Shown piece by piece: positions 1-10,371 of a stretch of DNA of 64,000 nucleotides. How positions within the stretch are numbered: the stretch's first letter is position 1; every line of letters begins with the position of its first letter. This DNA comes from Limnephilus marmoratus. Taxonomy: Eukaryota; Arthropoda; Insecta; Trichoptera; Limnephilidae. The stretch spans positions 14,154,001 through 14,218,000 of the forward strand of contig OU862919.1 of NCBI GenBank assembly GCA_917880885.1, written 5' to 3'. The notes beneath the pieces were generated by a model. It made no database searches. It had not been told where the DNA came from and saw only the letters and a list, made by a program, of their open reading frames with translations. A program made the position numbers and the translations under genes.

Positions 1-1987
1 ATGGACAAATCTGTTTTTTGTAGAGACTCTTTAAAGTTTCTGGGTTATGTCGTCGATAGTCAAGGTTTAAGAACCGATCCAGATAAAGTTAGAGCCATAG
101 TGGATTTTCCTATACCGAACTCGCAAAAAAAGCTTAAGACGTTTTATAGGCATACTATCTTGGTATAAAAGGTTTATTTGTAACTTTTCTATAATAGCAG
201 CTCCGTTGCATAATTTAACAAAAAAGGAATTTACGGGAAACAAATTTAAATGGAACAGTCAGGCAGATTTAGCGTTTAAAAAACTTAAAGATATTTTAGT
301 GAGCGCATCTGTTTTAGCTTGTCCTAACTTTAAAAAACCTTTTATCATATCATGCGACGCATCCGATACCGGTCTAGGAGCGGTCCTGACACAGGTAGAC
401 GATTCGAATAGAGAACACCCTATATCATTTATCAGTAGGTCTCTGAATGCTCAAGAAAGAAATCATTCAACTACAGAGAAAGAGCTTAATGCAATGATTT
501 TTGCTCTGGAGAAATTTAGAGCTTATATAGAAGGATCTGTCATACCGGTTAAGATAATAACAGATCATTACAGCCTAAAATGGTTAGTAAATATTAAGTC
601 TCCGACAGGCAGATTAGCGAGATGGGCTGTCAGGTTACAGCAATTCAATTTTATTATAGAACACCGTAAAGGAAAAGATAATATAGTGCCTGACGCTTTA
701 TCACGTGATCCCGTAGAATTAGCTGTAGTAGAACAAACTATACCAACCAAAGAATCGTGGTACGATAAAATGTGTAGAAATGTTCTAACCTTTCCAGATA
801 AATTTCATGCTTGGAAAGTTAATAATGGAGTATTGTACAAACACATACAGAGTATGGAAGCTCTGCACAGAGTGTATGACTGGAAAGAAGTTGTACCGAA
901 AGAGTCTAGGAAAGATATAATAACGCAATATCATGTACCTCCTTCGTGTGCTCATTTTGGTATTATGAAGACTTTGAATAGAATTAGTCAGAAATATTAC
1001 TGGCCGAAGATGGCGGCCGACGTAAAATCATTCATTAGCAAATGTTACACTTGCTTGGGTCATAAGAGTACGAATCAGTTACCACCAGGTTTAATGGGTG
1101 ATCCTAAATTAGTTCAACGTCCTTGGCAAATGATTGCTACAGATTTATTAGGTCCGTTCCCCAGCTCTTACAAAAGAGGTTATACATATTTGTTAGTAAT
1201 CTCTGACTTCTTTACAAAATACTCTAAACTTTTCCCATTAAGAAAAGCTACTGGAAAGAATATTGCTGAGATCATGGAAAATGAGATATTTTACAAGTTT
1301 GGGGTACCTGATACAATAATTTTGAATAATGGTCCCCAATATATTTCAAAAGACATGAAAGCGTTAGTTAACAAGTTTCATATAAGACACCTCTTTTACA
1401 ACTGCAGGTATCACCCGCAAAATAATCCTGTAGAAAGAATTAACAGAGTGTTAGTGTCTGCTATTAGCTCGTACGTCGGTGGTGATCATCGGAGGTGGGC
1501 AGATTGTTTACATGAAATTGAACTCGCTATTAACACAGCAGTACATGAGGTCACTGGATATACTCCCTTTTTCTTAAACTTTGGAAGGGAAATTATTATT
1601 TCAGGAAACGACTACAAGTCTTCAGACTTCAACCCTGAAGATATCAGATTTGCCGCACGGGATTCTTGGGCATCGGATTTAGACGAGTTAAACGATATTT
1701 TTTCGCAGGTTCGTACGTCTCTAAGGCAGTCGTATGAAAAGAACAAAACGCAGTATAATCTACGTCGTAGGGACATACAATATGAAATTGGCGACATCGT
1801 TTGGCGCCGATCGTTCGTTCTTTCAGATGCTAGTAAGTATTTTTCAGCGAAATTAGCTCCCAAGTTTATTCGCAGCAAAGTCATTAAGAAATTGTCTCCG
1901 GTTGCTTACATTTTAGCTGATTTAAATGGAAAACCTGTTGGAACTTTTCACATCGAGGATTTAATCAAGCATGAAATCTCAGATTAA
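1..1987 (+). pseudogene. pol: Ty3/gypsy pol fragment: reverse transcriptase end, RNase H and integrase (broken)
   Basis: This is the 3' half of a gypsy-type pol gene; its start lies outside the window. The first 141 bases read in frame 1 as the end of the reverse transcriptase palm. One extra T in the run at 142-145 shifts the reading to frame 2, which then stays open to the stop at 1985-1987. Numbering residues from the TTG at 206, RNase H spans about 10-170 (Asp51 in CDAS, Glu in TEKELNA, Asp in TDHYSLKWL). An H2C2 zinc-binding region follows at about 240-290, the integrase core at about 305-460, and a basic C-terminal domain at about 530-590. The integrase DD(35)E triad reads Asp313, Asn374, Glu410, so the second catalytic Asp is lost. 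With a frameshift and a dead triad this copy cannot encode a working polyprotein. The lineage is clear; the clade is not assigned. Confidence 0.93.
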
Positions 1988-4496
1988 CGTCGTGTAGATC
2001 AGGAGCGTATTTTAATTATTTTGTATACTTTTGTTTCCATTATGCGCAATAATGGAAGCGATTAAAAGATTCCATTTAACGTGAGAACATGACTAAAACT
2101 TATGTTCTCACATTGAATGCAATTTTATATTTGTTTATGAAGTTATTTTGTTTGTCCGTGTCCAGGTATTTCTAACACATGTATTTTGCTATTTTATACT
2201 TGTTCAGTGTGCAGGGGTGACCTATTCTTACCCTTACGCATTGAATGTGTGCACATGAATATACATAGTAAGTACTAAATTTTGTAAATTTATATATTCA
2301 AATCATCAAGTTTTGAATAAGTTTGGATGTGTGTGAGTACATTGCACATCCGTTTGGCATTTTGATGATTCTCATATATACTTTTATCATATTAATTTTG
2401 AAATGGTTATGTAATTAACTGTTTTCAAGATGCGCTTGCTAGTCCGGAATGGTAGGCGTATCTTCAAGATAGTTTATAGTAAAATACAGTTGGGTTTTAT
2501 GTTTCGTTGTCTCGTTCTGTTTCTTTGTCTTGTTCTGTTTCATTATGCCCTTTGGGGATGTTACATACTATAAGATGGGAAAATAGTGCTTTTTCAATTG
2601 CATGTGGTACAAAACCGTGCCTATATTTATCAAATTATTAATGTTAATTTGGGTTATCCCATTCAATAATCTATATTATCAAATGAGTATGTATATTCCT
2701 TGCAGGATCTGCTGGATTATGGTTACAATTGAATTAATGATTAATAGTTCGTAATATTTATTATTTTGTTTTGAACTAGAAGGCAAACCGAAGGGTTCAT
2801 TCAGAATCTTTGGCATCGGGTTACTATTTTCATCACATGATAGCAATCAGATGCTTAGAATATCTATTTAGTAACTTTAGGAAGTTACGAAACCCAGCCA
2901 ACGGTTTTGTATGAAATTTCTTTTGGTAGTGCTTATTTTATCCATTTGGGTTTTTTTTAATTCACATTTTATGTTGTTCTTCGTCCTTACAAATTAAAAT
3001 AAATATGAAGTTAATTAAAGAGAGAGATTTGAAATCCTCAACACAAATAAAATGCACGTGGCATATGCCAACGTCGGTTTACTATTCGGGTAATTTTATT
3101 TTAAATATAATAAAGTTTCCTTCTTCGGGTTGCGGGGGTCATTCTTGAGCTCGGAATAACCTCAACAAGTCGAACTAGCATTCGATGATTCGATCAATAC
3201 CTTGTTCTTGATCAAATCATGGAATGTTAATTGGTTCTTCATTCAGGGAGATTTACAAAAATAAAATAAAACAAAAGATAATAATTCAATTTTACTGCAA
3301 ATTGCATCATCGGATTACATTTTAACTGAAAATTTAAAATTTGATTTATAGCATACTACATTGGGGTATTAAAAAAAAAAAAAATAATAATAAAATAAAT
3401 AATTTTTTTTTGTTTATTCACAAGCTAATTATTCCTTAAATTTTATCAACATTGCATGGGTTAAATTCGATTAACAATTCATAATTTATTCAATATCGAA
3501 GACAAAACTTATTTTTACTCAGATCTATGGGGAGGATAATAACATTCATTTTCATATAGAAATTTTAATATCTATTTCACAGTAAAAGCTTAAACTTTTG
3601 AATTATCTTGTTAGTAAAATTATTATAAAATTTATTTATAAAGATATTTAAAATCTCATTTTAGAGGAGTGACATCTAGGTGGGCTGTTTTGAAACTTCA
3701 ATTGCGTCTTGGCTAGAAAATAAAAATTGTTTAATCATTCTATCAATAGGGTTTTCAAATTATTTATTTATCCGCAGGGTGTCCAGTTTGTAATATTATC
3801 TTATTTGAAAATTATATCATATTATTTCAGCTAGGGTTTTTTTTTTTCTTTTGTATAACTAACAATCAGTTCTAACTTAAAATTTTTTCTAATTCATCAG
3901 TAAACCATTTTATAGTATAGCTTAGTCTTCGCAACATCAAGAATTAAAATCAACATTAAATCGCAATCATCACTACAAGTTCAAGACCTTAACATATACG
4001 TCCGGTGGAATTCATTGCTGCTTTTGGCCAAAACAATCACAATCTACATGGAAGGAAGAACTTCAAATTCATATGGACATGTTCACATAAAATGGACCGG
4101 TCATCTGCACTGGACAATATCAAGATTACAGACTATCAAAATTGAACTTCAACCTTCTTCTCCTACCTTGATCTTCAGCCTTCATCTGTATACTCTTTGG
4201 ATGCTCATCCCAGCAGTTTCAAAATTCATCATGGCCGGATTTGGAGGAAGAGCTTCGCTTTCATACAGTCACCAAACAAACCTCTAAGCTGATAATCTTC
4301 TTTCTACTACTTCTGCCTTCAAGTCCTGGACCCTGTACGTGATCTTCGTATTGGATATAAATTACCTGGTTTCAAGGGTACATTCTGGAATCAATTCCTC
4401 CAGAGCAAATCATATATTGGCATGATCAGCAAGCTTCCTGTATTGAGATCTATAAAGGCGCCAGGAGGGCCTAAAATTTCCTTGGAAATTTTTTTT
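1988..4496 (+). other. long non-coding 3' region of the gypsy element
   Basis: About 2.5 kb separates the integrase stop from the polypurine tract. No pol or env domain is visible in any frame. Most of it is AT-rich with homopolymer runs. The last ~500 bases (about 3,980-4,490) are visibly less AT-rich, with many TTCATC, CTTC and CATCA motifs and a 90-codon open frame at 4,015-4,287 that resembles no protein I know. The same style of terminal segment precedes the 3' LTR of the 46.5-kb element. I infer it is part of the element rather than host sequence because a polypurine tract and LTR start follow it directly. Confidence 0.6.
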
Positions 4497-4509
4497 GAAG
4501 GGAAGGGAG
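4497..4509 (+). promoter_or_regulatory. polypurine tract of the gypsy element
   Basis: A 13-base pure purine run (GAAGGGAAGGGAG) is followed by TAA and then TGTAACG, the expected start of a 3' LTR. Polypurine tracts prime plus-strand DNA synthesis in LTR retroelements. The same arrangement (purines, TAA, TGTAGCG) stands before the 3' LTR at 51,225. Confidence 0.7.
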
Positions 4510-4512
4510 TAA

Positions 4513-4800
4513 TGTAACGATTTAAAACTACTCGCCCCGGTATCAAGCGCTTATTAGAATTGTTATTACACGTCACTAGTCAGATTTAGTTTATCGATCT
4601 GAACATGCCTTGTTATTCATTGTAAATGTAGAGTCTCTTGCCTTCTAAATTGATTAATTTCGTAGATAATGGTTGATAAGGAATTATGAATATAACCTCA
4701 ATAAAATTTGTTCTTAGCATTACAACATAACTCTTTAATTCCATTTAACCTTACTTAATTTTGTCCTACACATGAAATACATGTCTTACACACTTTCCAG
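4513..4800 (+). mobile_element. start of the 3' LTR of the gypsy element
   Basis: The LTR begins TGTAACGATTTAAAAC immediately after the polypurine tract. Its end cannot be fixed because the 5' LTR is outside the window. By analogy with the 715-bp LTR at 46,520 it could run to about 5,230. AATAAA occurs near 4,700 as a possible polyadenylation signal. Confidence 0.55.
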
Positions 4801-5600
4801 AAGTATTACACGAGAAAATATTGGTACATTTAAGAAAAAATTGGTACACATGTTGATATTATATATCCCACTGTACTAAATTTTTGTTGCCTATATTTTT
4901 AATTTAATTTATATACCTTTTATTCACATCGTAACTTTATCTAAACTATTTGTTTTCTCATGTTAAAGATGGAGGTACTGCCTTTATTATTTATTATTTA
5001 TGTGAAAGCACTCTGGGCGTAAAATAAAAGAAATAAATAAACAACTAAATAAATTAATGTTCTCCAAAACGAGCTTGAAAAATCATTTTTCATATATTTG
5101 GATTATAATTGTGTAATTTCTACTATTTAAGAAATTCTAAAAATTATAGTACTTTATTAAAATTAAATAGTTATAAATACATTGTGAATTCATATGTCAA
5201 ATATTGGTTTGTAAATGTGTAAATTCTGATTATGCAATTGTAAATGTTCTCTAAAATGGCCTGGAAAGAATCTCCTACTTGTGATCTCACTAAAGAAAAC
5301 AATCATAGAAAATTAATAAATGCATTCACTCTGAATGCATTTATTTATGTTCTCCAAATTGACCCTGAAAAAAATCACATCTTTGCGATTCTTTTAAAGA
5401 CATAAAGAAACCATCCCTTAATTATATACAATTCTTAGTGTTCTCAAAAGTTGTCTTGACAGAAGAAAATTCCCGTGATATTTTGAACGTAACTATTTCT
5501 TTGTTAAGAATATTATGAACTAAATATACAATTTGGCTGTCCTGAAACGGGTATTCTGCCCAGTTGGACAGACAAATGATCACATTGTAATGTATTGTAA
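4801..5600. repeat. AT-rich stretch with four degenerate copies of a ~28-bp motif
   Basis: No coding potential. The motif GTTCTCCAAAA...CTTGAAAAA begins at 5,059, 5,246, 5,349 and 5,440, always followed about ten bases later by a TGAAAAA- or TGGAAAG-like tail. Spacing is 187, 103 and 91 bases. The remainder is low-complexity A/T sequence and could include the distal end of the gypsy LTR. Confidence 0.45.
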
Positions 5601-5614
5601 TATATATGCATATG

Positions 5615-5650
5615 TAAATAAATAAATAAATAAATAAAAAATAAATAAAA
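5615..5650 (+). repeat. (AAAT)n microsatellite
   Basis: Runs of AAAT/TAAA units lie just upstream of the Helitron-like sequence. Such tracts are common next to insect retroelement tails. Confidence 0.8.
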
Positions 5651-6015
5651 CCATTCATCCGATTGCGATGAAACTTGGATGAAGACCCGCGATTGTTTCT
5701 ATACATACTGGTGAGCTTTGGCATTGTGAAATTTGTATAAAAAAATTGAAATAGATGGTACGCGAGTTTGAAAACTGAATTTACTGGGACTGAATGTATG
5801 GAATGCGCCAGGGGGAGGGGGATTCGCAGGGGAAGCGGGAGAGGGAAGTGGGGAGACGGGAAGGCGGAGAAAACGGAGTGGGAACGCTTTAGGGGAAGGG
5901 GACGCGGTAGAGGAGGGGAGGCGGAAGGGGAAAAGGACGAACGGGAAAGCACACGCAGGGAAAAACGATTTTTTTTAATTAAGTGGCATAGCAACGCACG
6001 CCGGGAACTAACTAG
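5640..6015 (+). mobile_element. Helitron-like non-autonomous element, purine-rich, ends CTAG
   Basis: The 3' end reads CGCACGCCGGGAACTAACTAG followed by T, the Helitron 3' signature (CTAG before a host T). The preceding G/A-rich ~170 bases and the AAAAACGATTTTTTTTAATT-AAGTGGCA stretch recur in copies at 15,986, 43,464 (minus) and 58,273 (minus). The 5' end is not clear; the sequence merges with an (AAAT)n tract. It codes for nothing, and the open frames on both strands come from the purine bias. Confidence 0.6.
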
Positions 6016-6167
6016 TTATTAATAAACTTCCCCAACAGGTAGGTACATGATTTACCAACAATTTTACCAAAAACAAAATTGCAAACATAGTTGTCAAATG
6101 AGCCAGACGAGCCGCAGTGTTATTAGTATTATTTCTCTACGAACAATTTCATGTATGCGGGGGGAGT
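6016..6167. other. no recognisable feature
   Basis: Unremarkable AT-rich sequence between the Helitron tail and the hAT insertion. This is the host side of the hAT target site. Confidence 0.5.
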
Positions 6168-6885
6168 GTTGTGGGTAGGGTTGCCAGCTCCCGTTTTATG
6201 TATTAAACGATTTGAAGGAGACTGTATTTTGAGACCAGAGAATAATAATAATATTTTTAAAGGACATAGGATGAAAATAAAGGACATCAATATATTTTTT
6301 AATAAAATGCTGTTATGGTATCAGTAGCGACATTTCTTAATAAAAAAAAAACAATGTTAATACGCAATGTAACGTAGTTTGTCGTTAATCGAAGCCAAGT
6401 AAGTAGTAGTCCTTAATAAATCTTTTTGCATTTAAAAGTATACTTGGTATTACTTTTGGCTGCTCTAAGAGCTTCAACGTTTTCTATAATGAAATTATAT
6501 AATTGTTTGAATTTCATGTTGAAGTTCGACTTTATTTGTAGTTCTGCTTTTAAAGTGTAAATATCTAACTTATTTCGGTTTTTGGTCGTTAGAAACTGGG
6601 ATGGAAAATACGTATTATATTATTTTTAGCAGATTCTTGTATTCATCCGTAGATTTGAGAATCTGATTCCAATTTTCAAGAACACTTTCACACATCTTAT
6701 CGTCTATAATTTTCGTCAGGAGAGGCTTTCATATACAGAAACCACACTGATTCTTTTTTTCCAAATTAGAGGACAAGGTATTATCCTCTATTTAAGATTT
6801 CAAATTAGAGGACAAGATCAATTTTTGGGTCTGAAATCCAGGATATCCTTTAAAATAAAGGATGTCTGGCAACCCTAGTTGTGGG
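6168..6885 (-). mobile_element. hAT-family deletion derivative with 12-bp TIRs and 8-bp target duplication
   Basis: The element occupies 6,176-6,877 (702 bp). Its termini are perfect 12-bp inverted repeats (TAGGGTTGCCAG), flanked on both sides by the identical 8-mer GTTGTGGG (6,168-6,175 and 6,878-6,885). An 8-bp duplication is the hAT hallmark. The inside carries a remnant of the C-terminal hAT dimerisation domain on the minus strand, described separately. The element needs a transposase from elsewhere. Confidence 0.92.
6405..6720 (-). pseudogene. remnant of a hAT transposase C-terminal domain
   Basis: Reading the minus strand from about 6,702, frame one gives ...CESVLENWNQILKS..., then a stop, then YVFSIPVSN, which matches the conserved 'I..Y..SIPVSNA.VER.FS' start of the hAT dimerisation domain. 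The sequence then jumps frame, losing the VERVFS part, and continues as RNKLDIYTLKAELQIKSNF to a stop near 6,409. This second piece corresponds to the 'RNRL....KAEL..K.NF' end of the same domain. A small deletion and at least one stop show it is dead. The assignment is by recalled family motifs and agrees with the TIRs and target duplication. Confidence 0.75.
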
Positions 6886-7101
6886 CGACCATTTCAGGCT
6901 GACTAGGAAATGTGGAGGCGAATACCAAATATGATTTAATTATCTGCTACTACAAAACTGGTTTTCACCAACAGACTGATATTCAGAGAGGGGTTAATCA
7001 CTTTCCGATATTCGAAATACCTACCAATATTATTTCGACATGGCTACGAGGAAAAACGGTTTATCATGAAATTAATTTACGTTTAACAAAAATCGAATTT
7101 G
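6886..7101. other. no recognisable feature
   Basis: Short AT-rich stretch between the hAT element and the SINE-A copy. An 80-codon open frame starting at 6,912 runs through the junction with SINE-A and is not a credible gene. Confidence 0.5.
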
Positions 7102-7575
7102 GGAGGCGGGTATGGGCTATGTATTGGATAACCATTGGGTCATTTATTGGGTAACCAACACCTCTGCCATATGTCACCCCAAGTTGCTCGCTACGTTTGG
7201 TGACTTAGCAGGGGTGCCGGGGTTCACGGGGTGAGGTTTGTCTAGTTCTTGGCGGCGGATGCATTTGCCCGCCTACTGCGTAGCAGGCCGAATCGGAAAA
7301 GACTTTTTGAGGGAGTCCTTTTGACCTCTCCAATCGGACTCTCTCGACCCATCGCCTTGCAACCCAGTGGGAGGGATGGATTCGTGGTCACACATAGACA
7401 CACTGACCCCCACATTCCTACCCACCACGCATACCTTTTTCCTTCCCAGAACTTCCTATCTTTCCCTTCCTTAAAAAGACCCTCCTCGCAGCATCCCCTA
7501 ACCCTAAGATGACACAGATCCTGAGGAGAAGGAAATTATTTTCCTCAGGGCCCGTGTGTGGAGCTAATGTAAAAA
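7102..7575 (+). mobile_element. SINE-A copy 1 (LINE-tailed non-autonomous retroelement)
   Basis: Starts at GGGAGGCGGGTATGGG and ends GTGTGGAGCTAATGTAAAAAAA. The last ~130 bases match the 3' end of the LINE at 22.5, 29.4 and 60.9 kb, including the hairpin GGCCCTGAGG...CCTCAGGGCC (imperfect here, with a GGAGAA insertion). Other copies or fragments lie at 10.6, 13.6, 21.5, 23.3, 27.2, 29.5, 35.9, 37.1 and 37.6 kb. I call it a SINE because the 5' part is unrelated to the LINE and no reverse transcriptase is present. No clean tRNA A/B boxes are visible, so the promoter type is open. Confidence 0.75.
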
Positions 7576-7635
7576 AAGATATTTCGCTATCATTTAAAAA
7601 TATTTTATTTAATAACCATGTTTTTCTGCCTTGCG

Positions 7636-7895
7636 CAATTCCAATAAAAAATAAGCTGTTATTTTTAATGTGCTAATTTGTGTGCTTAAAGTTATTAAAA
7701 ACCAAATGCCAAAATTATTTAAGGATGAAATTGTTTTCATTAGATATAATATATATATATATATATATATATGCATAATTACCTACGATACCAAAAATAT
7801 AAATAGAGTTAGATTGCCGCATACGAGAAAATCAAAATCAAAGAACCGCCTAATGTATCTAGAGGACTAAAGATGTATGTTGACATGCCTGAAAG
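7636..7895 (+). pseudogene. LINE ORF2 C-terminal relic (family epsilon)
   Basis: Frames around 7,640-7,870 read IPIKNKLLF then VLKVIKNQMPKLFKDEIVF..., and INRVRLPHTRKSKSKNRLMYLED followed by a stop. The pattern 'IP...R..F....H....LP.......R....T R' is typical of the C-terminal tail of jockey/CR1-like ORF2 proteins. The copy at 25,960-26,660 (minus) gives the same NMNRVRLPH...YRTA...EDLKMYG-like tail. Frameshifts and an internal (AT)n tract at 7,748-7,772 show it is dead. Confidence 0.65.
7748..7772 (+). repeat. (TA)n microsatellite inside the LINE relic
   Basis: About 12 TA units interrupt the LINE C-terminal reading frame. Confidence 0.9.
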
Positions 7896-8185
7896 TATTT
7901 ATTTATTTTTTTATTAACGCCCTTTTTCGGGGCTTTTACATATGAATAGTAAGAAATACACAGTATTTTTGTACATAACTGAACTGCCTTCGTAACAATA
8001 TTTTATATTTGTTTAAAGATAAATTGAAGATGTCCACTGACTTGGTATAATTGTTTCCCTCCATTAGTATTCTGGGCAAAGAGGAATACATATGGTAGTT
8101 AGTTCCAGAATTACTGCACTGAAATAAATCCTGACTTCTAGTATTACGTATTGGAATCCGGTATGAAGAATGAATTAATTTAAAA
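7896..8185 (-). pseudogene. LINE ORF2 C-terminus and 3' tail (family theta), copy 1
   Basis: On the minus strand the frame reads YRIPIRNTRSQDLF..., GTNYHMYSSLPRIL and VDIFNLSLNKYKILLRRQF, stops, and ends in an AATAAATAAATA-like tail on the left. 'TRN...L..P...TNY......P......N......S...FN..L..Y' is the usual end of jockey-like ORF2. A shorter second copy lies at 14,675-14,830. The tail abuts the epsilon relic directly, so one inserted next to or into the other. Confidence 0.65.
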
Positions 8186-8285
8186 AGAGATGTTATACTG
8201 TAAAAATATTAAATTTTTTAAAATTAAATGTTACCATGTGCATATTAGTTTATATTCTAACGTAGTATAAAATTACTCGATGAAT

Positions 8286-8565
8286 AATAAAAAAAATTAG
8301 AATGCGTAATTCACACGCGATAGAAGTGAAACTAGAAAGTCGCAAGATGTCGCTTTTTTGCCTGTTTATTTTAAAGTGGTTTGAGGATTGGATATTGATT
8401 TACAAAAACAAAAATATTTATTTTTTCAATTTCGTAGATTTCGAATCTCCGTCCGCTGGATTTCTCTGGTCGCTGAGATTTGCAACGCACTATACCACTA
8501 CGCTATGGGACGCGTTCGGCGAGGCGTGAATTTACGCATTATATTCCGATGACCCGTAAAAAACA
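8286..8565 (-). mobile_element. SINE-D copy 1 (tRNA-derived, T-tailed)
   Basis: Read on the minus strand it starts with a tRNA-like head: box A TAGCGTAGTGG (about 8,500) and box B AGATTCGAAATCTACG (about 8,437). A body follows (CAATATCCAATCCTCAAACC and TTCACTTCTATCGCGTGTG) and it ends GCATTCTAATTTTTTTTATT. The A-box matches the consensus TRGYNNARNGG exactly. Other copies: 33,961-34,190 and 42,965-43,240, both minus. Unlike SINE-A and SINE-B it ends in a run of T on its sense strand, like a pol III terminator. Confidence 0.7.
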
Positions 8566-8670
8566 AAGCGGCTACTAAACGCAGACTTGTAGGTGCCTTG
8601 AACGCAGTTTGAGCTTCGCAGGTGCCGTAGTAAGTTTCACTTAATCGTAATAATTTGGGAGCCACCTGTT
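8566..8670. other. no recognisable feature
   Basis: Moderately GC sequence with a partial direct repeat (AGGTGCCTTGAACGCAG / CAGGTGCCGTAGTAAG). Not identified. Confidence 0.4.
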
Positions 8671-8671
8671 T

Positions 8672-8885
8672 TATGTGAGTACCGCACAAGTTCCGTTTGG
8701 AGTTAGTGAGGCTATGGCTTCTCTAATTGGGGTTATTGTGAAACTGAAGGTAGTAGGGAGGAGAAAGAGAAGGGTAGGAACGTTGTTAAGATCTGATCAC
8801 CAACCACGACTCAAGTTTTTTCATGCAACGTACCTATTCTGAATGGTAGCTTTTCAACAGGGCAATACCGTGAGTACCTCTGGGT
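8672..8885 (-). mobile_element. SINE-B fragment, diverged (copy 8)
   Basis: Minus-strand SINE-B body: CCGCACAAG, GAGGCTATGGC, AATTGGGGT, AGATCTG(g)TCACCAA, CAACGT.CC.ATTCTGAATGGT and GGGCAATACCGTGAGTA all align to the family at 16,074-16,478. The tRNA head is missing. It is the most diverged copy in the window. Confidence 0.65.
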
Positions 8886-9092
8886 TGAAGCTCTCCTGAA
8901 GATCACCTGATGATGGCTTCATCGGCTTCATGAATAGTTCATTTTTTTGTCTCATTTTTGATTGATATGGAACGGCTTGTATGTGGAACGAGCCACCGGC
9001 ATTTGTTTTTCCTCCTTCACGGTCAGGGCCCCTTCAAGGCTCGCATTAACAAATTCCTTTTTTCAGTTCTTCCTTGACCCGCTTCATTTTTT
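8886..9092. other. no recognisable feature
   Basis: Mixed sequence with an inverted pair GATGGCTTCATCGGCTTCATG near 8,910. It resembles the hammerhead-type CTGATGA...GAA order only superficially. Not identified. Confidence 0.4.
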
Positions 9093-9177
9093 TTTTAAAG
9101 AAAGACGAACATTCCCGGGTTACGAATAACCCAACAATGTTTGCAAACCTCCTACTACCACCACAGTCATCACTATA
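9093..9177 (-). mobile_element. SINE-C fragment (body and A-tail)
   Basis: On the minus strand: TGACTGTGGTGGTAGTAGGAG, CAAACATT, GGGTTATTCGTAACCCGGGA and TCTTTCTTTAAAAAAAAA. This matches the body of the tRNA-derived SINE at 58,921-59,115. The tRNA head is absent, so the copy is 5'-truncated. Confidence 0.75.
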
Positions 9178-9896
9178 CCCAGTCTTCGTATTTGAACAGG
9201 TATCATATAAAAAATGTCAAAACTAATTAGCTTGAAAAACACACTGTTTCAAAATATATTCCTGATTGTAAATTTTAGTTAATTTACATAATTCTTATTC
9301 TTCTTTATACTTTACAGAATTAACTGCATAATTCCATTTTGATGTAAAAAAAAATTTCTGCATTTAAAGGGATTTGTACCGTAAATAACTAAATGAATAT
9401 TATATCGAACGAGTCCACGAGAACATATAAAACATGAAAATATCAAAATTTTAATTTACGTGACCACTCAGTACCGTGCCGCCAGCGCGTATTTACGATT
9501 CTTCGATTAATTTTATCAATTCCAAACTTTAGGTGCGGCATCAAAATCGGAAAACACGTCTGAATAACCACGTAACTCCTCCACCAGAGCCTGCAGACAG
9601 CAAATGACCACCACCAAGGAAACGCTCCACTATTTACGCTGCCCCCACTCCGCCATCCGGCGAGCTGCTATTGGTCAATGCTAACAAAGAAAAATCCTAA
9701 ATCGAGAATATTTTCGACTCCAAATTTACCTTCTCAAAAACGTCGAAATAAATTACAAGAATTTGGTGGTACTTACAACCAATAAATAAATATCAATACC
9801 AAAAAATTAACGTATACTAAAACATATACTTTTTACTATACTAAAATAACAACTTGTAAACTGGCATCTTCCAAATATTTTTACACTTTAAAAAAA
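9178..9896. other. AT-rich stretch with a GC-richer, promoter-like segment
   Basis: No coding domain. Around 9,590-9,690 the sequence becomes GC-richer and contains ATTGGTCAAT (CCAAT-box-like, 9,670). No linked gene is seen. It may belong to the same unidentified element as the TATA region at 10,132. Confidence 0.35.
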
Positions 9897-10202
9897 ATGT
9901 TTATTCCAAAATATTGTACTTCAGATCTCATGTGTAAACTTGTACATTTTCATATAAAAAATAAAAATTATGTGAGGCTTTGGTTTTGGAGACCTGAACT
10001 GACTTGGAAAGGACTGTCACATACAATTTTCACATATCTGACTGCAGGACATGGCGATCAGAAAAAATACCTAACTCACAAGGACAAGTCCCACAAGTTT
10101 TTGTGCCAAGAAAGTCCAACCCGAATTTGTCCTATAAATAGGGACCACAATCCCATCACAAATCCGTTCAAACCGACTATCACCGAAGCAACAGACTCCT
10201 AG
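9897..10202 (+). other. 101-codon open frame of unknown meaning
   Basis: Opens at an ATG and runs to 10,202, crossing the TATA-like site at 10,132, which argues against it being a real protein. No domain, signal peptide or repeat is recognisable. Listed only because it fills a stretch without other content. Confidence 0.15.
10132..10185 (+). promoter_or_regulatory. TATA-type promoter-like segment
   Basis: CCTATAAATAGGG at about 10,129-10,142 is a strong TATA box. About 30 bases downstream come an initiator-like ATCCCATCACAAATCC and a CCGACTATCACCG stretch. Some 210 bases later a short acidic reading frame begins (MDRQEVTDEG, stop, NQTMEGEEGKDDYDSLYNQ). The arrangement suggests the 5' end of a transposable element, possibly an LTR, but no LTR boundaries could be found. 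Confidence 0.4.
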
Positions 10203-10370
10203 AAACCAAAGTCTCCAAGTTCAAAATTATTTTCAAGTGTTTTATTAAAGTATTAAATTCAGTTCACCTTTCTTCCCAGTCTCCTATGAAACCCAAGTCT
10301 CCAAAGTGAAAAACATATTTTTAATTGTTTTTAATTCAGTATTAAATTCAGTTTTAGCCATAGACATCCA
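10203..10370 (+). repeat. two tandem copies of an ~84-bp unit
   Basis: Two consecutive segments share CC(A/C)AAGTCTCCAA(A)GT at the left and GTATTAAATTCAGTT at the right, about 84 bases apart. They lie in the leader-like region between the TATA box and the acidic frame at 10,372. Confidence 0.6.
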
Positions 10371-10371
10371 A

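Noticed and set aside
5768..6022. Arg/Gly/Glu-rich 84-codon protein
   Set aside because: Product of the purine-rich Helitron tail, repeated elsewhere without an open frame.
8905..8935. Hammerhead core at CCTGATGATGGC...GAATAG
   Set aside because: No stem II pairing before a GAAA box and no GAAAC. Superficial order only.
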